Shown piece by piece: positions 20,796-33,549 of a stretch of 64,000 nt of DNA; position 1 is the first letter of the stretch, and each line of letters starts with the position of its first letter. This stretch comes from Spinacia oleracea. Lineage: Eukaryota > Streptophyta > Magnoliopsida > Caryophyllales > Amaranthaceae. Location: positions 9,039,143 to 9,103,142 of the forward strand of contig NC_079491.1 of NCBI RefSeq assembly GCF_020520425.1. The letters run 5' to 3'. The translations under genes were made by a program, and so were the position numbers. Under the pieces are notes generated by a model. It was given only the letters and a program-made list of their open reading frames with translations. It was not told where the DNA came from and did not search any database.

Positions 20796-22854
20796 AGCGA
20801 AAGCCACCATATTACATCCCAGGCCACCACCAGTACAACTACAACATACATGAGTGCCATCAGCTATTGAGCAGTTGATATTTACCATCTTAGTCAACCA
20901 TTATATATGATTTTTATTGTATATAAATACATATAATTTGGAACTCAAACATATGATATACACCAACTTTTTTCATAATACACATCGTATATTTGATGTT
21001 TAAAGTAGTAACTCGCGGATTGGGACATTACCGGCCGGGCCAAACACAAATTTAAGAAGTTACTTCGTATATATGATGTTTAAAGTAGTATAATTAGAGT
21101 GTGAAAACGTACACAAATTCAAAAATAATCTTGATTCCATATATATACTTGTATTAAACTCATGACTTATCTTTCACAAATTAAAGAGAGTTCTAATTAA
21201 TATATCATTGACTTATACATGCAGTACAAGAACCTTTGATCTTGTTCTTTCAATTCTTCTCGGCACATATAATTTTTGCGAATCAATCTATTCTTGAGCT
21301 TGTTTATCCTTGTCTTAATAATTTGGCATTCATATTGAACATCGTTAATCACGTATATCACTAAAGGTTGTTTTGTTCGACTTATTTTGACTTATTTAAG
21401 TTTAGATAAGATAAATTCAGAAAAAACAAAATTTTTTCAAACATTTTCACACACAAATAAGTTTATTTTAGACAAAATAAGTTATTTTTGGAAAACAAGT
21501 TCAGATAGGATTCACAAATTCTTATTTACAAGGGTGTACAATAAATATTGTACACTGAAGTAAAAGTTGACTCAAAATACATAAAAGTTACTCTTATATA
21601 TATAAAAGTTATCTATTTTATATTTTTAAACTTTTCTTATTTTAATAACAAAATTTCTTCAAAATCATTAATAATGTATAAAAATTAATCATTTAATCTT
21701 TTAAAAAGTTAATTTATCAATTTCTTTTCAAAATATAGTAAAAGTTAACCAAAATATAGTAAAAGTTACAAAAAAGCTAGGCAAAAGTTACTTTGGTGTA
21801 CGATAAATTTATTGTACATCTTGTGCGCGCAAGACCTTTTGGATAAGATTATACTCCATATTACATAGTTTAGATAAGATATGTCGAATAGAACGGAGTC
21901 TAATATATTAAAAAAAAAAAAAGTAATTAAAACATTGATTACATCAGATCACCAAGATCATTAAGTGTTTGTTCTGTTCAGATCGACTGATTTCAAACAG
22001 AATAAGTTCAAATAAGAAGTAACTTAAAAAAAAAATCAATCATTTTCACACACAAATAAGTTTATTTCTAATCGACTAGTATTTACAGAAGAACTTATTT
22101 CTCTTAGCTCAACTTTATGTTTTCCTATTTGGTTAAGGAAAGTTTAGGGAAGCTTAGGAAAGCTCAACTTCCTATTCTCCTGCTTGGGTAAGGAAACTCT
22201 AGGAAAGTTTAGGAAATTAATTAATGTATACTCCCATAATTAATCTCCCATAATTAATCTATCACGCGGTCTAATGTTTTTCAATGGATCCGAACATAAC
22301 CTGACCAAGCCATACTCTAACATGAACGATTCTTTGCTCGAACATGATAGACCTGATCCAAAATCCTAATCCAATCCAAACGACTCGGATATATATCCCC
22401 TCTACTATTACGCAATATGTTTAAAATGTATTGATCGATGAAATTTTTGTTTTATTTGTCGTGGATATACCTTTCTCAATCACTAATTTATACGAAATAT
22501 TTCGTTATCAACACAAACTATACATGCATACTATATTTGATACTTGTACCAGTTTGACTAGCATATCAAAAAGTGGGTACGTTTTGGATGCGCATAAATT
22601 TATTATACATCAGATACGAGCAAAACTTTTTGAATAAGTTTTTGTGGGCCGAAAGAGACATCATCAAAACAAGGAATCGTTATTAGTAGCGCTGTCAAAT
22701 AGGGTCATTGGTCGGTTACGAGTCGAGTATAATCTGCTCGGATATAATCCGATAACATTTTGTGCGGGATCTAATTTTTTTTCGCGTTACTTGATTTTAT
22801 CAGATGTCGATCGGATCAGATCAGATCAGTTTTTGACAACCTAGTAATGATTAA
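20796..22854. other. AT-rich intergenic, repeats only
   Basis: No gene was seen. Two partly similar stretches (21370-21510 and 21965-22070) share CATTTTCACACACAAATAAGTTTATTT-type sequence, probably ends or copies of one old element. A possible MITE lies at 21530-21832. Near 22700-22830 there are GGATCAGATCAG-type short repeats. Confidence 0.5.
21530..21832. mobile_element. putative MITE with GGTGTACAATAAAT ends
   Basis: Left end AAGGGTGTACAATAAATATT, right end AATTTATTGTACATCTT, roughly inverted. The interior repeats TAAAAGTTAC / AAAAGTTAAC many times. No target duplication is clear. Confidence 0.4.
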
Positions 22855-22885
22855 CTAGTTTAGGGCCCGTGCAACGCACGACTAC
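22855..22885 (-). mobile_element. Helitron-like 3' terminus
   Basis: On the minus strand: hairpin CGTGC-GTT-GCACG, then GGCCCTAAACTAG followed by host T. A terminal CTAG after a short GC hairpin is the Helitron 3' signature. The 5' end was not found. Confidence 0.4.
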
Positions 22886-23376
22886 TACTAAAACAATTTA
22901 TTATTTTAATAGTAACTAAAAGACTTGTGATATTAGGAAAACATGAAACTAAAAAGGATACATGAAAAAGTATAAATTCAAAGTTGTGTAAAAAAAATAT
23001 TCAAATAAACTAAATTTGCATATTATTATACAAAGTTAAAAATTATAGTCGTTTACTTGTATGTACAATGATCTAACAACGTTAACCAAACCCGAATGAC
23101 TCAAGACTAATTATCGAAAAGACCCGAGCATAACCGAGTTAGTCAAATAACATATTTTGAATTGAGTAAAATCTTGATAAATAAACTTATATGTTAGTCT
23201 ACTTACATTGTATTATTATTTTAATTAACATTCTTACTTACCAGCTACCATGTATTATATTATTAATAGTAGACTAACATTAGAAGTTCATTTATCAATA
23301 TTTTTTAGATTTCTTATCAGATTAAAAAGTTATAATAATACATAAATAAAATTATATCATAAAGGAAAAAATAATA
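22886..23376. other. AT-rich, no gene
   Basis: Probably the body of the Helitron-like element or its host sequence. ATGTTAGTCTACTTACATTG and its near reverse complement AATAGTAGACTAACATTAG face each other at 23191-23283, a possible hairpin. Confidence 0.4.
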
Positions 23377-23636
23377 CCTCATCCGTTTAGAAACAGTTGC
23401 ATCACTTTCACTTCATGCACTATTCATATATTAGCTTTGACTCTCTTTTTACACATATATAAAATATAAATGTTATTATATAAAAAAATGGTTGAATTAG
23501 TCTCAAGGTCTACTTTTCAAATTATCAAAAAAAAAAATATTTTTTACTAATGGATAACTAGAGATATTAACGGTCAAAGTTGTGCGTTGGCAAACGTCAA
23601 AGTCAAAGTGATGTAACTATTTCTAAACGGAGGAAG
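23377..23636. mobile_element. Stowaway-like MITE (CCTCATCCGTTTAG ends)
   Basis: CCTCATCCGTTTAGAAACAG ... CTATTTCTAAACGGAGGAAG, TA on both sides, with subterminal TTGCATCACTTTCACTT / AAAGTGATGTAACT also inverted. About 260 bp, no coding. Confidence 0.7.
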
Positions 23637-23927
23637 TATTGATTTAGATTTCCTCCAATAATATATTATGCAGTACACATCTATGGTAATTAAAATATAT
23701 TTTTATCTTATTAGTTTCATAAAAAACGTAATATAATTTATTTATTTTAAAATAAAAAAATAAAAAAACATTTTGGCGGGAAAAAATCGCACCAGGAAAT
23801 GATACGTGTCATTCCTGGTGTCTCTTTTAGTATATACTCCGTAGTAAGTACTCCGTAATAGATAGATAGATGAGACAAGCCCAAAGGCCCAAACCCAAAG
23901 CAGCAAGTTCCCCGTGATGTATTTCCC

Positions 23928-24187
23928 CGCAATTTAGAAGGTGGACCATGGTGCACATAGAGCATGTTGCACCTTAAGAACATTAGTATATAATTAAAAG
24001 AACATCTGATTACGTAAAAAGAACATGGACATATATTTTTTATATTTTTAATAAATTGTGATTTTTTATAACAAAAAGTAAAATATTATATTACATGTTC
24101 TTTTGTCGTAATGTCATGTTCTTTTGTTTATGCACATGTGTTCTTTTAGTGCACCATGCTGCATCATGATCCATAGTCCACGAATTG
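23928..24187 (+). mobile_element. short GAACA-motif MULE-type MITE
   Basis: Starts CGCAATTTAGAAGGTGGACC and ends ATAGTCCACGAATTG. It has a perfect 9-bp target duplication GTATTTCCC (23919-23927, 24188-24196). The left half carries TTAAAAGAACAT and AAAAAGAACATGG; the right half has CATGTTCTTTTGT repeated and TGTGTTCTTTTAG. The ends (CGCAA...GTGG/GGTGCAC) match those of the long elements at 40668 and 60627. It lies just upstream of the likely 5'UTR exon of the NOL9-like gene. Confidence 0.8.
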
Positions 24188-24234
24188 GTATTTCCCTCCT
24201 ATTTTCTTCACAAAAAATGAGACATGTCAAAATC

Positions 24235-24455
24235 TGGGCTCTTAAAACCAGAATATCCGACTACTACACTCTTCTCCTTCTTCCTTCTCCTTCTCCTTCT
24301 CCTTCACCTTCACCTTCACCTTCACCTTCACCTTCATTCATTATACCTGGGGCATATACACAGCAAATAACCTTTGAACTTCACTCTCAAACCTCCTCGG
24401 AATTCGCAAACTATTGTCACTCATACAGAGACTCATCACTCGTCGTCAGTAGCAG
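24235..24455 (+). other. probable 5'UTR exon of the NOL9-like gene
   Basis: C/T-rich leader with a (CCTTCT)n/(CCTTCA)n tract at 24278-24336, ending GTAGCAG|gtaaaa, a good donor. The acceptor would be at ctgcag|ACACACAGAAAGG (26444), 22 bp before the start codon of the kinase gene. The link is inference from splice signals, leader-like composition and position; no protein frame supports it. Confidence 0.45.
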
Positions 24456-26466
24456 GTAAAACTTCCGAGTATATTTGTCAATTGCTAATTTTGTTAATTG
24501 TAAATAGTAATCCAAATTATTGATTGAATTTCTTTAATATGCGTACTCTTGTTGCTGTAATTTGCATGTATCACAATTATTCGCTCCGACTTCACTCCCA
24601 TCTTCATCAATTATCTTCTTCCTACCCTTCTCTGGAATCTGCTATCCCCTTTCCCACTCCCATTGTTCTCCTGCCATTCTTGTTGCCATTTTCTCTGAAG
24701 CATTTTCACAAACACCTTCAGTGCATTTCGATTTGTCCCGAAACCCAGCACTTTCTGAACCAATACTCAACAACCCTTCTTCAACATCCACTTTCCCGGA
24801 AAAACCCACACCACATTCATCCATATCCCCTTTCTTCATGAGTGTTCTTCAAAAAGTAAACATAGTTTTTTAGCTCTGAATTTGTAGGTTTGCTGCATTT
24901 TTTTTTTTAAAATAACAAATTCGTTGTGGTGGGTGGTTGTAGGATGTGAATATGTGATTGATTGTTACTCCCTCCGTCTCTTTTTTTTCTTTACGTTTGG
25001 TATTTTGCACACGTTTTAACGATTAATTAATGTTTATTGAGATTCCTCTATTTTTTTATTTAAACAAGCCAAATTACGTTTATTTATAATGTTTTTACTT
25101 TTATCAAAATGCTCAAAATGCTGATATTAGAAAAATGAGAAAAATTTAATGTCCCAATGGAAAAGCGTGAGAGATTAAATGACCCAATGAATTTAATTGG
25201 TTAAAATAATCATTGGACACAAATTTTGATAGAATATTAAAGCATTTATGTGATAATATAAAAGGAAATGTAAAGAACATTTTGCTACACACAAAAAGTA
25301 AAACGTAAAGAACAAAAAGAGACAGAGGGAGTACTAGACAAGGAGAAGACGAAAACTGGGTAGCATATTCGCCTTTCGAGGTTGTTAATAAATACAAGTA
25401 ATAACTTAGTATGGTGTAATTGATGCATGTAGCTGTATTTCTTGCATAACTTTTGGGGCTACATTGTTGTATAGATTACGGAGTATAATCTTGACTTTGG
25501 AGAGTTGGTGTGTAGGTAACACTTTATGAGTATCCTGTTACACTCCCAGTTCTATTGTTGATTTATGAATATACCAACTAGCAAGTTCATTAGCAGGCAA
25601 CTATTGAATCTTGATATTTGATTCTCAATGTAGATTACCTATAATTGGTATCATTTGTAGTTTAATTGTTAGTGTGGTAGTTAGGTGGGATGCTTTGATG
25701 GTAACTAGTTAATTGGGTGAAGGCTTTGGCATTTGGTAGAAATGTGGAATGATCAGCTTTTCTTGTTCAATGTTCAGTAATCAATACAGTTAGTGGTCTG
25801 CTTCTCCCTCTGTTAAAGACTTAAAGTTCGTGGTAAATTGGTAGAACTGATGATTGTTAAGGGCTAACCTATTAAAGAGATAGGTAGTGCAGGAGGCGGC
25901 CACCACCAGTCTAGGCGCCTCTCCTCTTACTCCTTTATTCTTGAAATTAAGCTTCATGGGATAGGATGAGACATAAAGGATTAACAATTTATGGGATGAT
26001 TCAAGCTTTCTGATTAATTCCATTAAAAATATAATTCAGATTCATTTGAATGGCTTTAAGAAATACTGCCAAATTAAATTTACTATAACTGTAAAGCTAT
26101 AATTTGAAATATTATTTTGAAGTTACAAATAATTTGAGTCCTAGGCTCCTAGTTGTATTGTCATTTCATTCTATGTTTTCCTTTCCATGTCATTGTTATC
26201 AGGTATTCATGTGTAGTATTTCTAATTTGAGCTATATTGCTTTGGCCTTTGTAGTCTATTAAATCTGTTGTATGAGTAGTATTTTTGTACTGTAACTACC
26301 ATTGCTTTTGGGATAATAGGAAAAAAGAACTAAAACTAGATGTTGGTTTTTTTATATTTTTTATTTGTAATCAATTAGTTTGATTTTATATTCGTCTGAA
26401 TCGTCTCCCCCTTCTCAAGTTTCTGGCTCTGTCACTGCAGACACACAGAAAGGATAGAGGCGAAAA
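24456..26466 (+). other. putative 5'UTR intron and leader of the NOL9-like gene
   Basis: Contains the MITE at 24968-25331 and a C-rich, proline-codon-rich open stretch at 24562-24873 that I do not recognise; this could be an alternative leader exon. The remainder is AT-rich intron-like sequence, with the acceptor tgcag at 26444. Confidence 0.4.
24968..25331 (-). mobile_element. CTCCCTCCGTCTC MITE, family A (inverted)
   Basis: CTCCCTCCGTCTCTTTTTTTT ... AAAAAGAGACAGAGGGAG with TA on both sides. The inner blocks are the reverse complement of those in the MITEs at 16186 and 19607 (ATTGAGATTCCTC, AAATTACGTTTATTTATAAT). Confidence 0.75.
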
Positions 26467-29400
26467 ATGGCGGGTTTTGCTCCACTGAGAGAGACTTCAT
26501 CACCAGGCATAGAAATTTCTGAAGAATGGTCAGTTGCTGCAGACAACATATCAAAAAGTTTCACATCACTAGCTCCTATTGTCTTCATATGCGGCGCTAA
26601 AAACAGTGGCAAGACCACTTTCTCTCGTTACCTCCTCAACACTTTCCTTCCTAGGTAGCTTTCTCCCTACCTTGTCATTAGACCAATATTTTCACGTGAC
26701 TAGCCATAAGTTTCCCGTTTCCCTCTTCAATTTATGTGGAATTTTTGTGAAGTTGATATTTTGTACACCTCTGATTTGAGTTGGGTATATGGAAGGGTAA
26801 TATTGGGAGTGCAGCATAACAAGTCTATCTTGGAGAGAAAGCAAGTGAGTCATCTCTGTAAATAAAAGAGATCACGTGAGGGAAAACATGAGGAATCCTA
26901 TAGAGAGTCTCAGTTGTTTTGGTTGTATTTGGGAGATAATCAAGCCTCTCGAAAGCTTGAATGTCATTTACATTTTCTGTAATTCTCGTATTATCAATCA
27001 AATTCATCTTCTTCTTCCTTTATTTTCTGCTCAAAATTCCAGTTCATTTCAACCTTTTCTGTTTTACTCCGTATTTTATCTGCTAAATTGCCGGTTTTGC
27101 TAAAGAGTATTATTCGTTTCGGTTTAAACTTAAATTCTTTGTTGGTAAGACTAGATATAAAATTGGTAAGGGCCTTTTTTTTATGACAAACTTTTCAGGG
27201 CTTAATTACACTAAACATTAATGTTCTTGTTTTTGATAGTTCACTTTTATTGCTGATTGATTTGGTCGATCAAATTGTTAACTAAATTTGCGTTTGTATC
27301 TGTTGTTCTTCCAGTAGAATCTCCTTGAGGATTTATTTTATAATTAAAAAAAAAATTAGATTGGTTTGTCTCCCCTTGGACTTGAGCATGCTTACTGATA
27401 AAAGTAGACATTGTTCCTTCACATAGTTTGTAGGTTAAACAAGGCATTCTGTTATGTTTGTTGGTGAACTAAGTGAACTTTTAAGTAGGTGTCTGTTTGG
27501 CCTGCTCGGTAGACTTTTGGAACAACTAGTAGTTACATACTTACTTTTGCAATGACAGTCTTTTATGTCAGATGTGTAATGATAATGGGAACTTTTACAA
27601 TTTATTTAACTTATTTTGTATCCGGTGATTTTTCTTCTACATCTGCCAGTTTTTTGTATTGAGTTATTAATTCTTGTTGGCAGATACAAAAGAGTAGCTT
27701 ACTTGGATACAGATGTTGGACAGCCAGAGTTCACCCCTCCGGGATGTCTATCACTTACCATAATTGATGAAGCAACTCCAGGTGCTTGATTATGGGGAAT
27801 TTTTCTTCTTTTTCATATGTTTTTTTAAGTAACTTGTAGGTTGCATTTCATCAAAAGACACTTATTATGTTTTCCTATTTCTAATAAATTTTGTTTCGTT
27901 CCTCCAGACTTAACTATCCCTTGTCTGAAAACTCCTCTAAGGTACAAACACCTTTGGCTTATTCGAATGTCTCTTTTCAAGTTCTTTAAGAGATTGTTAT
28001 TTAACAGTTGAATGATTATGCTTATCCTTCGATATTGCGGTGAAAATAATATAAGAAGCATCTGCAACATCTGTTAACCATTATGCTTTGGTTTGAAGTA
28101 TGACATAGCCTTTTACTTCTTTGGAGCCCTGTTATCTTAAGCTCTGATTTTCCTGTATGCAGTAAATGAATTTTTTCTGTCTATATGCTTTAAGTTAGTG
28201 TGTTTGGTATCTTTTGGCTGTATTGCCTAATAAACCTGTCACAATAAAATGATAAATATCTAAACCTCTTTATGTGTTAATGCCTTCGCACACCTTTATT
28301 GATTTGATATATGCGGGTTTTTAAGCATCATCTGGAATTTAGGGACTTTTTCAATTTTGCTTCAAAGACTTTACAAATTAGGATACATGGTTATTGTTGT
28401 AGACTTGTAGGCAACTACATCATTTGACTCTTTTTTTCCTTTTCAATCCCTGCTTAATGCCAGATAACTATGTAATGTTGTAGTTTGAGCAATCCAGTTG
28501 AGTTCCTTTCAACTTAACCACCAGGATGCTTTTCAGTTTTCACAGGGTTTTCCCTAATTCAATTTCTCTTTCGAGGTTGCTTAAAATATGTGTTGTTTCA
28601 AAGTCCGATAATTCTGTTTTGTTTTGTTGAATGTGATCACTATATATGGGACTGAGGATAATTAATTAATGGAAATATCTAAGGAAGGTAAAGATGAAAT
28701 TACCATCGTATCACAACTCACAAGGCTCCAACATTTGTTCATCGTTATTTTTTTATAAATAAAATCGATCTCTGAGTTGTATGACTTGTACCAGCTGATG
28801 TCAAGTAGAATATGAAGTTTAAACCTTTTGATTTCTTGGAATAATGAATTCATTTTCAACTAGCCTTCTGTATGAATTTTGAATATTGAGGGAGATGAAG
28901 GATGGATAGGGAAATAGAAATAGAGGAAGAGGGAAATAGAAAGATCATGAACATGTTGATTATTTGGAAAATTTGTGGAAGTTGGGAGTTGCTTGAGCTT
29001 GGTTTCGTTTCTTCCTTGTTTCTGTCAATCATGTTTGAACCAAGTGCAAGAAACTGAAAAGTACTGCCGTTGTAACCTTTTCTTGTTAAAATTTTTGGTC
29101 AATATACAATCATATGTTACCGGTCTCTATCCTAGGTTGCTTTAGGATTTTTTTTCTTTTCTATGTGCTGTGAGGATCTCTCTGTAGGCTGGGTTGAGGG
29201 AGGTCATGGACGCAGCTTTACATGCAGCGTTAGCAAGTAGAGGCCTTTTGTAAACCATTTAAGCAAGTTTTCCCGTCAAATATTTTAGTTTCATACTTAT
29301 ATGAGAAATTGAGAAGCCTATTAATGCTTATTATCAGTTATCATTCTGTATAATGACACCACTCTCTAGGTTCTTCCTGATTGTTCCCTAACTGCTTCCT

Positions 29401-32400
29401 CCTTCCCTTTTGTATCCATAAATATGTCAGCATCACATTTGGTAGATCAGTACCGAACCTTTTTTTTCCTTCTCGTGGTTCTGTTTTTAAGTATTGTGCT
29501 TATCTTGAGATATAAGTATTGTGCTTATATAGTTGTTTCTTTGCATGGGTGTCTTCAGATGCTATTTCTTTGGAGATGTTTCTTCAAAAAGGGATCCTGA
29601 AACCTACTTGAATTGTATATTTGCACTGTATGATCACTACAGCAAGGACCTACAGGTTTCAAGTAAGAATGCGAGCACTGGTGCAGCTGACCTTCCTCTT
29701 ATTATTAACACGCCTGGCTGGGTGAAAGGTAGGTCGTAAAAGTATCTCCAACTTTTCCTCATGTATGTACTTCTCTTTCTTCCTTTGGCATACAGCTAAC
29801 CTGTTACTTAACAGGTCTTGGTTTTGATATACTGGTTGATATGTTGAAACACATGGCTGCAACACATGTGGTCAAGATAAATATATCTTCTGTGCGTAAG
29901 AATTTACCTGATGGGGCATTCTGGTTGGATGAGCTTGATGAAAGTTCCGTTAAGTTGGTGGAGATGACTTCTGCTCGCAAGGATTCTTACAACCGATCGT
30001 AAGTTTCCTGAAATTTTGTTATTTTCTACAATTTCTGTTGTGAACTTTGGACTGCTTTCACAAAATCTAGTTATAGGCATCTAGCGCTTACAAGTTTGAA
30101 CAAGATGACCGATATTATGTGGTTAGGAAGAAGAAATTGTTGTTAGGTGTTTGTTAACTAAACCTGTTGTAGACATGACATCAGTTTGATACCTGGTTCG
30201 GTTAGGTTTTGTATGCCTTAATAATGCTTAAACTTAATCCACATCAACCTAGTCTTTTTTTTTCCTGGAATACTGTCATTGAGTCCACAAGTTATCTGGA
30301 CCCTGGTTCAACCTAACCAAGTTTGACAAAGGAATGTCTCACTACTGGGTTAGGTTGAAAATTTTGGGTAATTGATTGATTGAACCTGCTTTAATCGATC
30401 TGAAGTTGACATACAACAGAAATTACCTGGGTAGTAACTGTGTTTGATTGCATATTCTTTCACTGCCCACACACTATTGTCTGAGCATTCGGTCAATGAT
30501 CATGTATTATCACTTTACCTCATTTACTCCTTGCAGGGCGTTTGGATTTTAGGAATAAATGTTTCTTGTTTCTATCCGTGCATAGATTTCTTTTCAATAC
30601 AAAAGTCACTATTTGAAGCCTTTTTATATCTTCTTGTTCTGAACATTACATATTTGCTTTACTAGTTTACCTTTCTGCTTTGCTTCCAATAACTTTAAGA
30701 GAATCTAATTTGTTTCTCATGTGTTGATTGAACTGTCTCCCAGGGTGTTGGTGCAAAAGGAAGCACGTCTTATAAGAGAGCTACGATTGATGGCTTACTT
30801 TAGGCAGTGCTTTCCGAGTAATATGGGTATCACCACCATCAAAGAACTCTCCCTTGCATTAGCCTCTCTCACCCCTTACCAAGTCCCAATATCAAGTATC
30901 AAAATTAGGCATCTTCATTGTGAGGTCTGTTCAGTAAACTAATAACGTACCTTTCTGTAACAAACTAATTGTATGCTTTTGAACTATTACTACTCTGCTA
31001 ACACATGATTTCCTATTTGATATCATTCTTTTTGGACCATTGTTATTCGTGTTCTAATTATCAAGGTCATTTTTATGTAATATTTATGCTAGGTACCAAA
31101 TTCTGAAGTCTTCTATAGTTTGAATGCAACCATAGTTGGATTGGCTGTTAGCTGTGCAGACTCACAATCTCTGCCTGTCTGCGTTGGCCTTGGTATGTAC
31201 TACATATATATGTACCTTTTTTTTTGGAGGCATGGTATGTCCTATATTTCTATAATACAAAACCAATACATCTTATTAGATTTAAAATGTTATATCAATG
31301 TTGTTTTGTATTTTGTTTTCTATTCCAATTAGAACACGCTTCAGGTTCAAAAGAAAATATTTGATCATTTTCTTTTTGTAAAGCACACTGTTCATTGGCA
31401 TTTGGATACTGTTGTCTGATTGTATGTAGTCTATATGAAATTAAGCATCTTTTCCCCATTTATATGCGTGATATAGAAAATGTATTCTAAATTCATGATA
31501 GCAAGAACTGTAAGTAGGCGATACCTGTGCACTAACCCATATTATCCCAAAGAAATATATGTAGGCAATACCTGTACACTAACCCATATTAGCTCATAGT
31601 GAATACACTTTGAAAATTCCCTAAGGTCCATTACTTCTGAGTTCTGAGTGCTTTGATTCTTTGTACTACAAAGTACAAACCACAAAGCTATATGAGAAAG
31701 AGATTTGAATGTTCCCAGCACTTGCTTTGGCATATTACTACTTTTAGCGGAAATTTTAAATAAATTTCCATTTAGGTGAATGAGTTATACGTGAGAGAAA
31801 TATTGAGGTCCAATTCCATGCTTGGAAGTTTTATCTGGTGTGTGGAGACTGGACTATAGCTTAGCTTTCAACTGTGGCACTTGGCAGCCGACTCTACGTC
31901 TAGTTCATATTGGTATCTGGGATTTTAACTGTGGCACTTGGCAGCTGACTCTACCTCTAGTTAATATTGGTATTGGGGCAGGCTAGAGGAACCACCTACC
32001 AATTGTTAAAATAGGGAAGTGAAGCTGTTTTGGTCTTTGTTGTTCATTGAGGGTTGCTTGTTTGTCAAATTCTGATGTTGTTGTGCATACTACATGTGAT
32101 TAGTTGATATTTTATGATAAACTTGAACTTTTAAACATGTGAAAGTGTGTACTTGTCGTTGTTAACGGTACCTGAACTCCTGATCTCAAATTCTCAAGCC
32201 AGGAACTAATGCTAATAGTTTAACATATTACATGAATGTAGTTATTTTTCCACATTGGTCTAATCATACTTGCACATGTTTGCCTGATACAAGTGTAATG
32301 TTTCTCAGAAGACTTGATGTTTTCACGTTATTCTGTTGTCCAGGTATCGTGAGAGGCATTGATACATTGAAGAACGTGATCTATTTGATCACACCTGTTC

Positions 32401-32785
32401 CACAGAAAATTCTAACTGGTGTAGATATTCTCCTGCAAGGATATATTCAGATCCCTACTGGTTTGTTGCAGGTATGGTTATAAGTTAAACTTCTCTTGAT
32501 GATTTTTTTCCTCCATAGTCTATCGATGTTTCTAATTTTCTTTTATAGTTTTATCCTTTACACGTCCTTGGATATTAGTGAAATTTAGTTAACAGTTTCA
32601 CTATTAATTGGATGATTATCGGGGCAGGATGACTGATTAATTATTGTTGATTTACTTTTGGATACTAGTTAGTTACTGATTGCGGGAGCCTATATGATTC
32701 TTAACTTATTGTGAATGATCTTCCTTTTCAGGTACAAGGTTGTGTATCTCCTTACATGTCTGCAAACGTCGTCCAAACAAACTAG
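26467..32785 (+). CDS. polynucleotide 5'-hydroxyl-kinase, NOL9/Grc3 family
   Basis: ATP-dependent RNA 5'-kinase of the Clp1/Grc3/NOL9 family. In yeast and animals this family phosphorylates pre-rRNA ends after ITS2 cleavage in the nucleolus. Nine exons join in phase: 26467-26654, 27684-27781, 27908-27941, 29559-29728, 29815-29998, 30744-30924, 31093-31192, 32344-32471, 32732-32785, giving 378 residues. Walker A is GAKNSGKT (residues 43-50), followed by YLDTDVGQPEFTPPG (69-83) and LPLIINTPGWVKG (about 151-164), both family signatures. Each exon border is GT/AG and no frame is broken, so the gene looks intact. The product is shorter than animal NOL9 but close to my memory of plant homologues. 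Met 26467 is the first ATG after the acceptor at 26444. A Gypsy LTR begins 37 bp after the stop. Confidence 0.9.
31514..31590. repeat. tandem duplication in a NOL9 intron
   Basis: GTAGGCGATACCTGTGCACT... at 31514 recurs as GTAGGCAATACCTGTACACT... at 31561, each followed by AACCCATATTA. Confidence 0.7.
31870..31978. repeat. second tandem duplication in the same intron
   Basis: AACTGTGGCACTTGGCAGCC followed by GACTCTAC(G/C)TCTAGTT, at 31870 and again at 31927 with few changes. Confidence 0.7.
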
Positions 32786-32822
32786 CTGATAAAGAGCCAA
32801 GTGACCGTAGGCACGGAAAATT

Positions 32823-33549
32823 TGTTAACGTACCACGTTGGATATTGTTCGGGTCAAAATATTGACTCGAATATATATTTGACGATCAATTAAACTTGAT
32901 TAATTTGGGTGAATAAAATAATTTAGCCCATTTAGTTATTTTAATTGAATTCATTTATTTTAATGGTAAATACCCAACAAAAACGGGTTAAAACTATTTA
33001 ACGGATCATAATTGTTAAGTCTAACTTAAAAGACCCAAAGAGCACATTAAAAACCCTAGAGGTCCCCTAACTCTATAAAAAGAGTGCTTTAATTTATTCG
33101 ATAGGGGAGGAGAAACAAACGGCAAGACCTAAAACTCTCAAATCTCTCCCTGCCAGTCAAACATCAAATATTCAAATCGGCGTGCCGCTCCATTCTAGAA
33201 GATCAACCTTGGACGAGATTAAGCTCGGAGGCCCTTATTCAAGAAGATCAAACTAGTCCGTGAGCAACACCAAATCAACATCAAATAATCAAGTGGAAGA
33301 AGAACAACAAGCATATAAAACTGACGTGTAGTTCTATTTCTACATCAACATTCTTGAACGAAATCAAGCCCGAAGGGTCATTCGAGTACAAATAAAATTA
33401 GTCCGTGAACCAAGTTAAATTCAAAGTGGAGATCGAATCAGAGGAGCAAAATTTAAAGATTGTACCCAGAAACTTCAAAAATCAATAAAATGTATTTTGT
33501 TCACATATTTTGATTCTTTTATTTTGCAGACTTTAAATTTGTGTTTACA
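32823..33549 (+). mobile_element. 5' LTR of a degenerate Gypsy element
   Basis: Probable LTR from TGTTAACGTACCACG to GTTTACA, about 730 bp. A TATA box (TATAAAA, 33074-33080) lies in its middle. The LTR end is followed by ATTTGGCACGGTCGGTGGGA, the usual start of the internal region in Tat/Athila-type Gypsy elements. The LTR start is chosen from the TG/CA rule and is approximate. Confidence 0.55.

Noticed and set aside
24562-24873. Proline/serine-rich plus-strand protein
   Set aside because: Overlapping frames are open in this C-rich stretch, with no family similarity; a leader or intron of the NOL9-like gene explains the position better.
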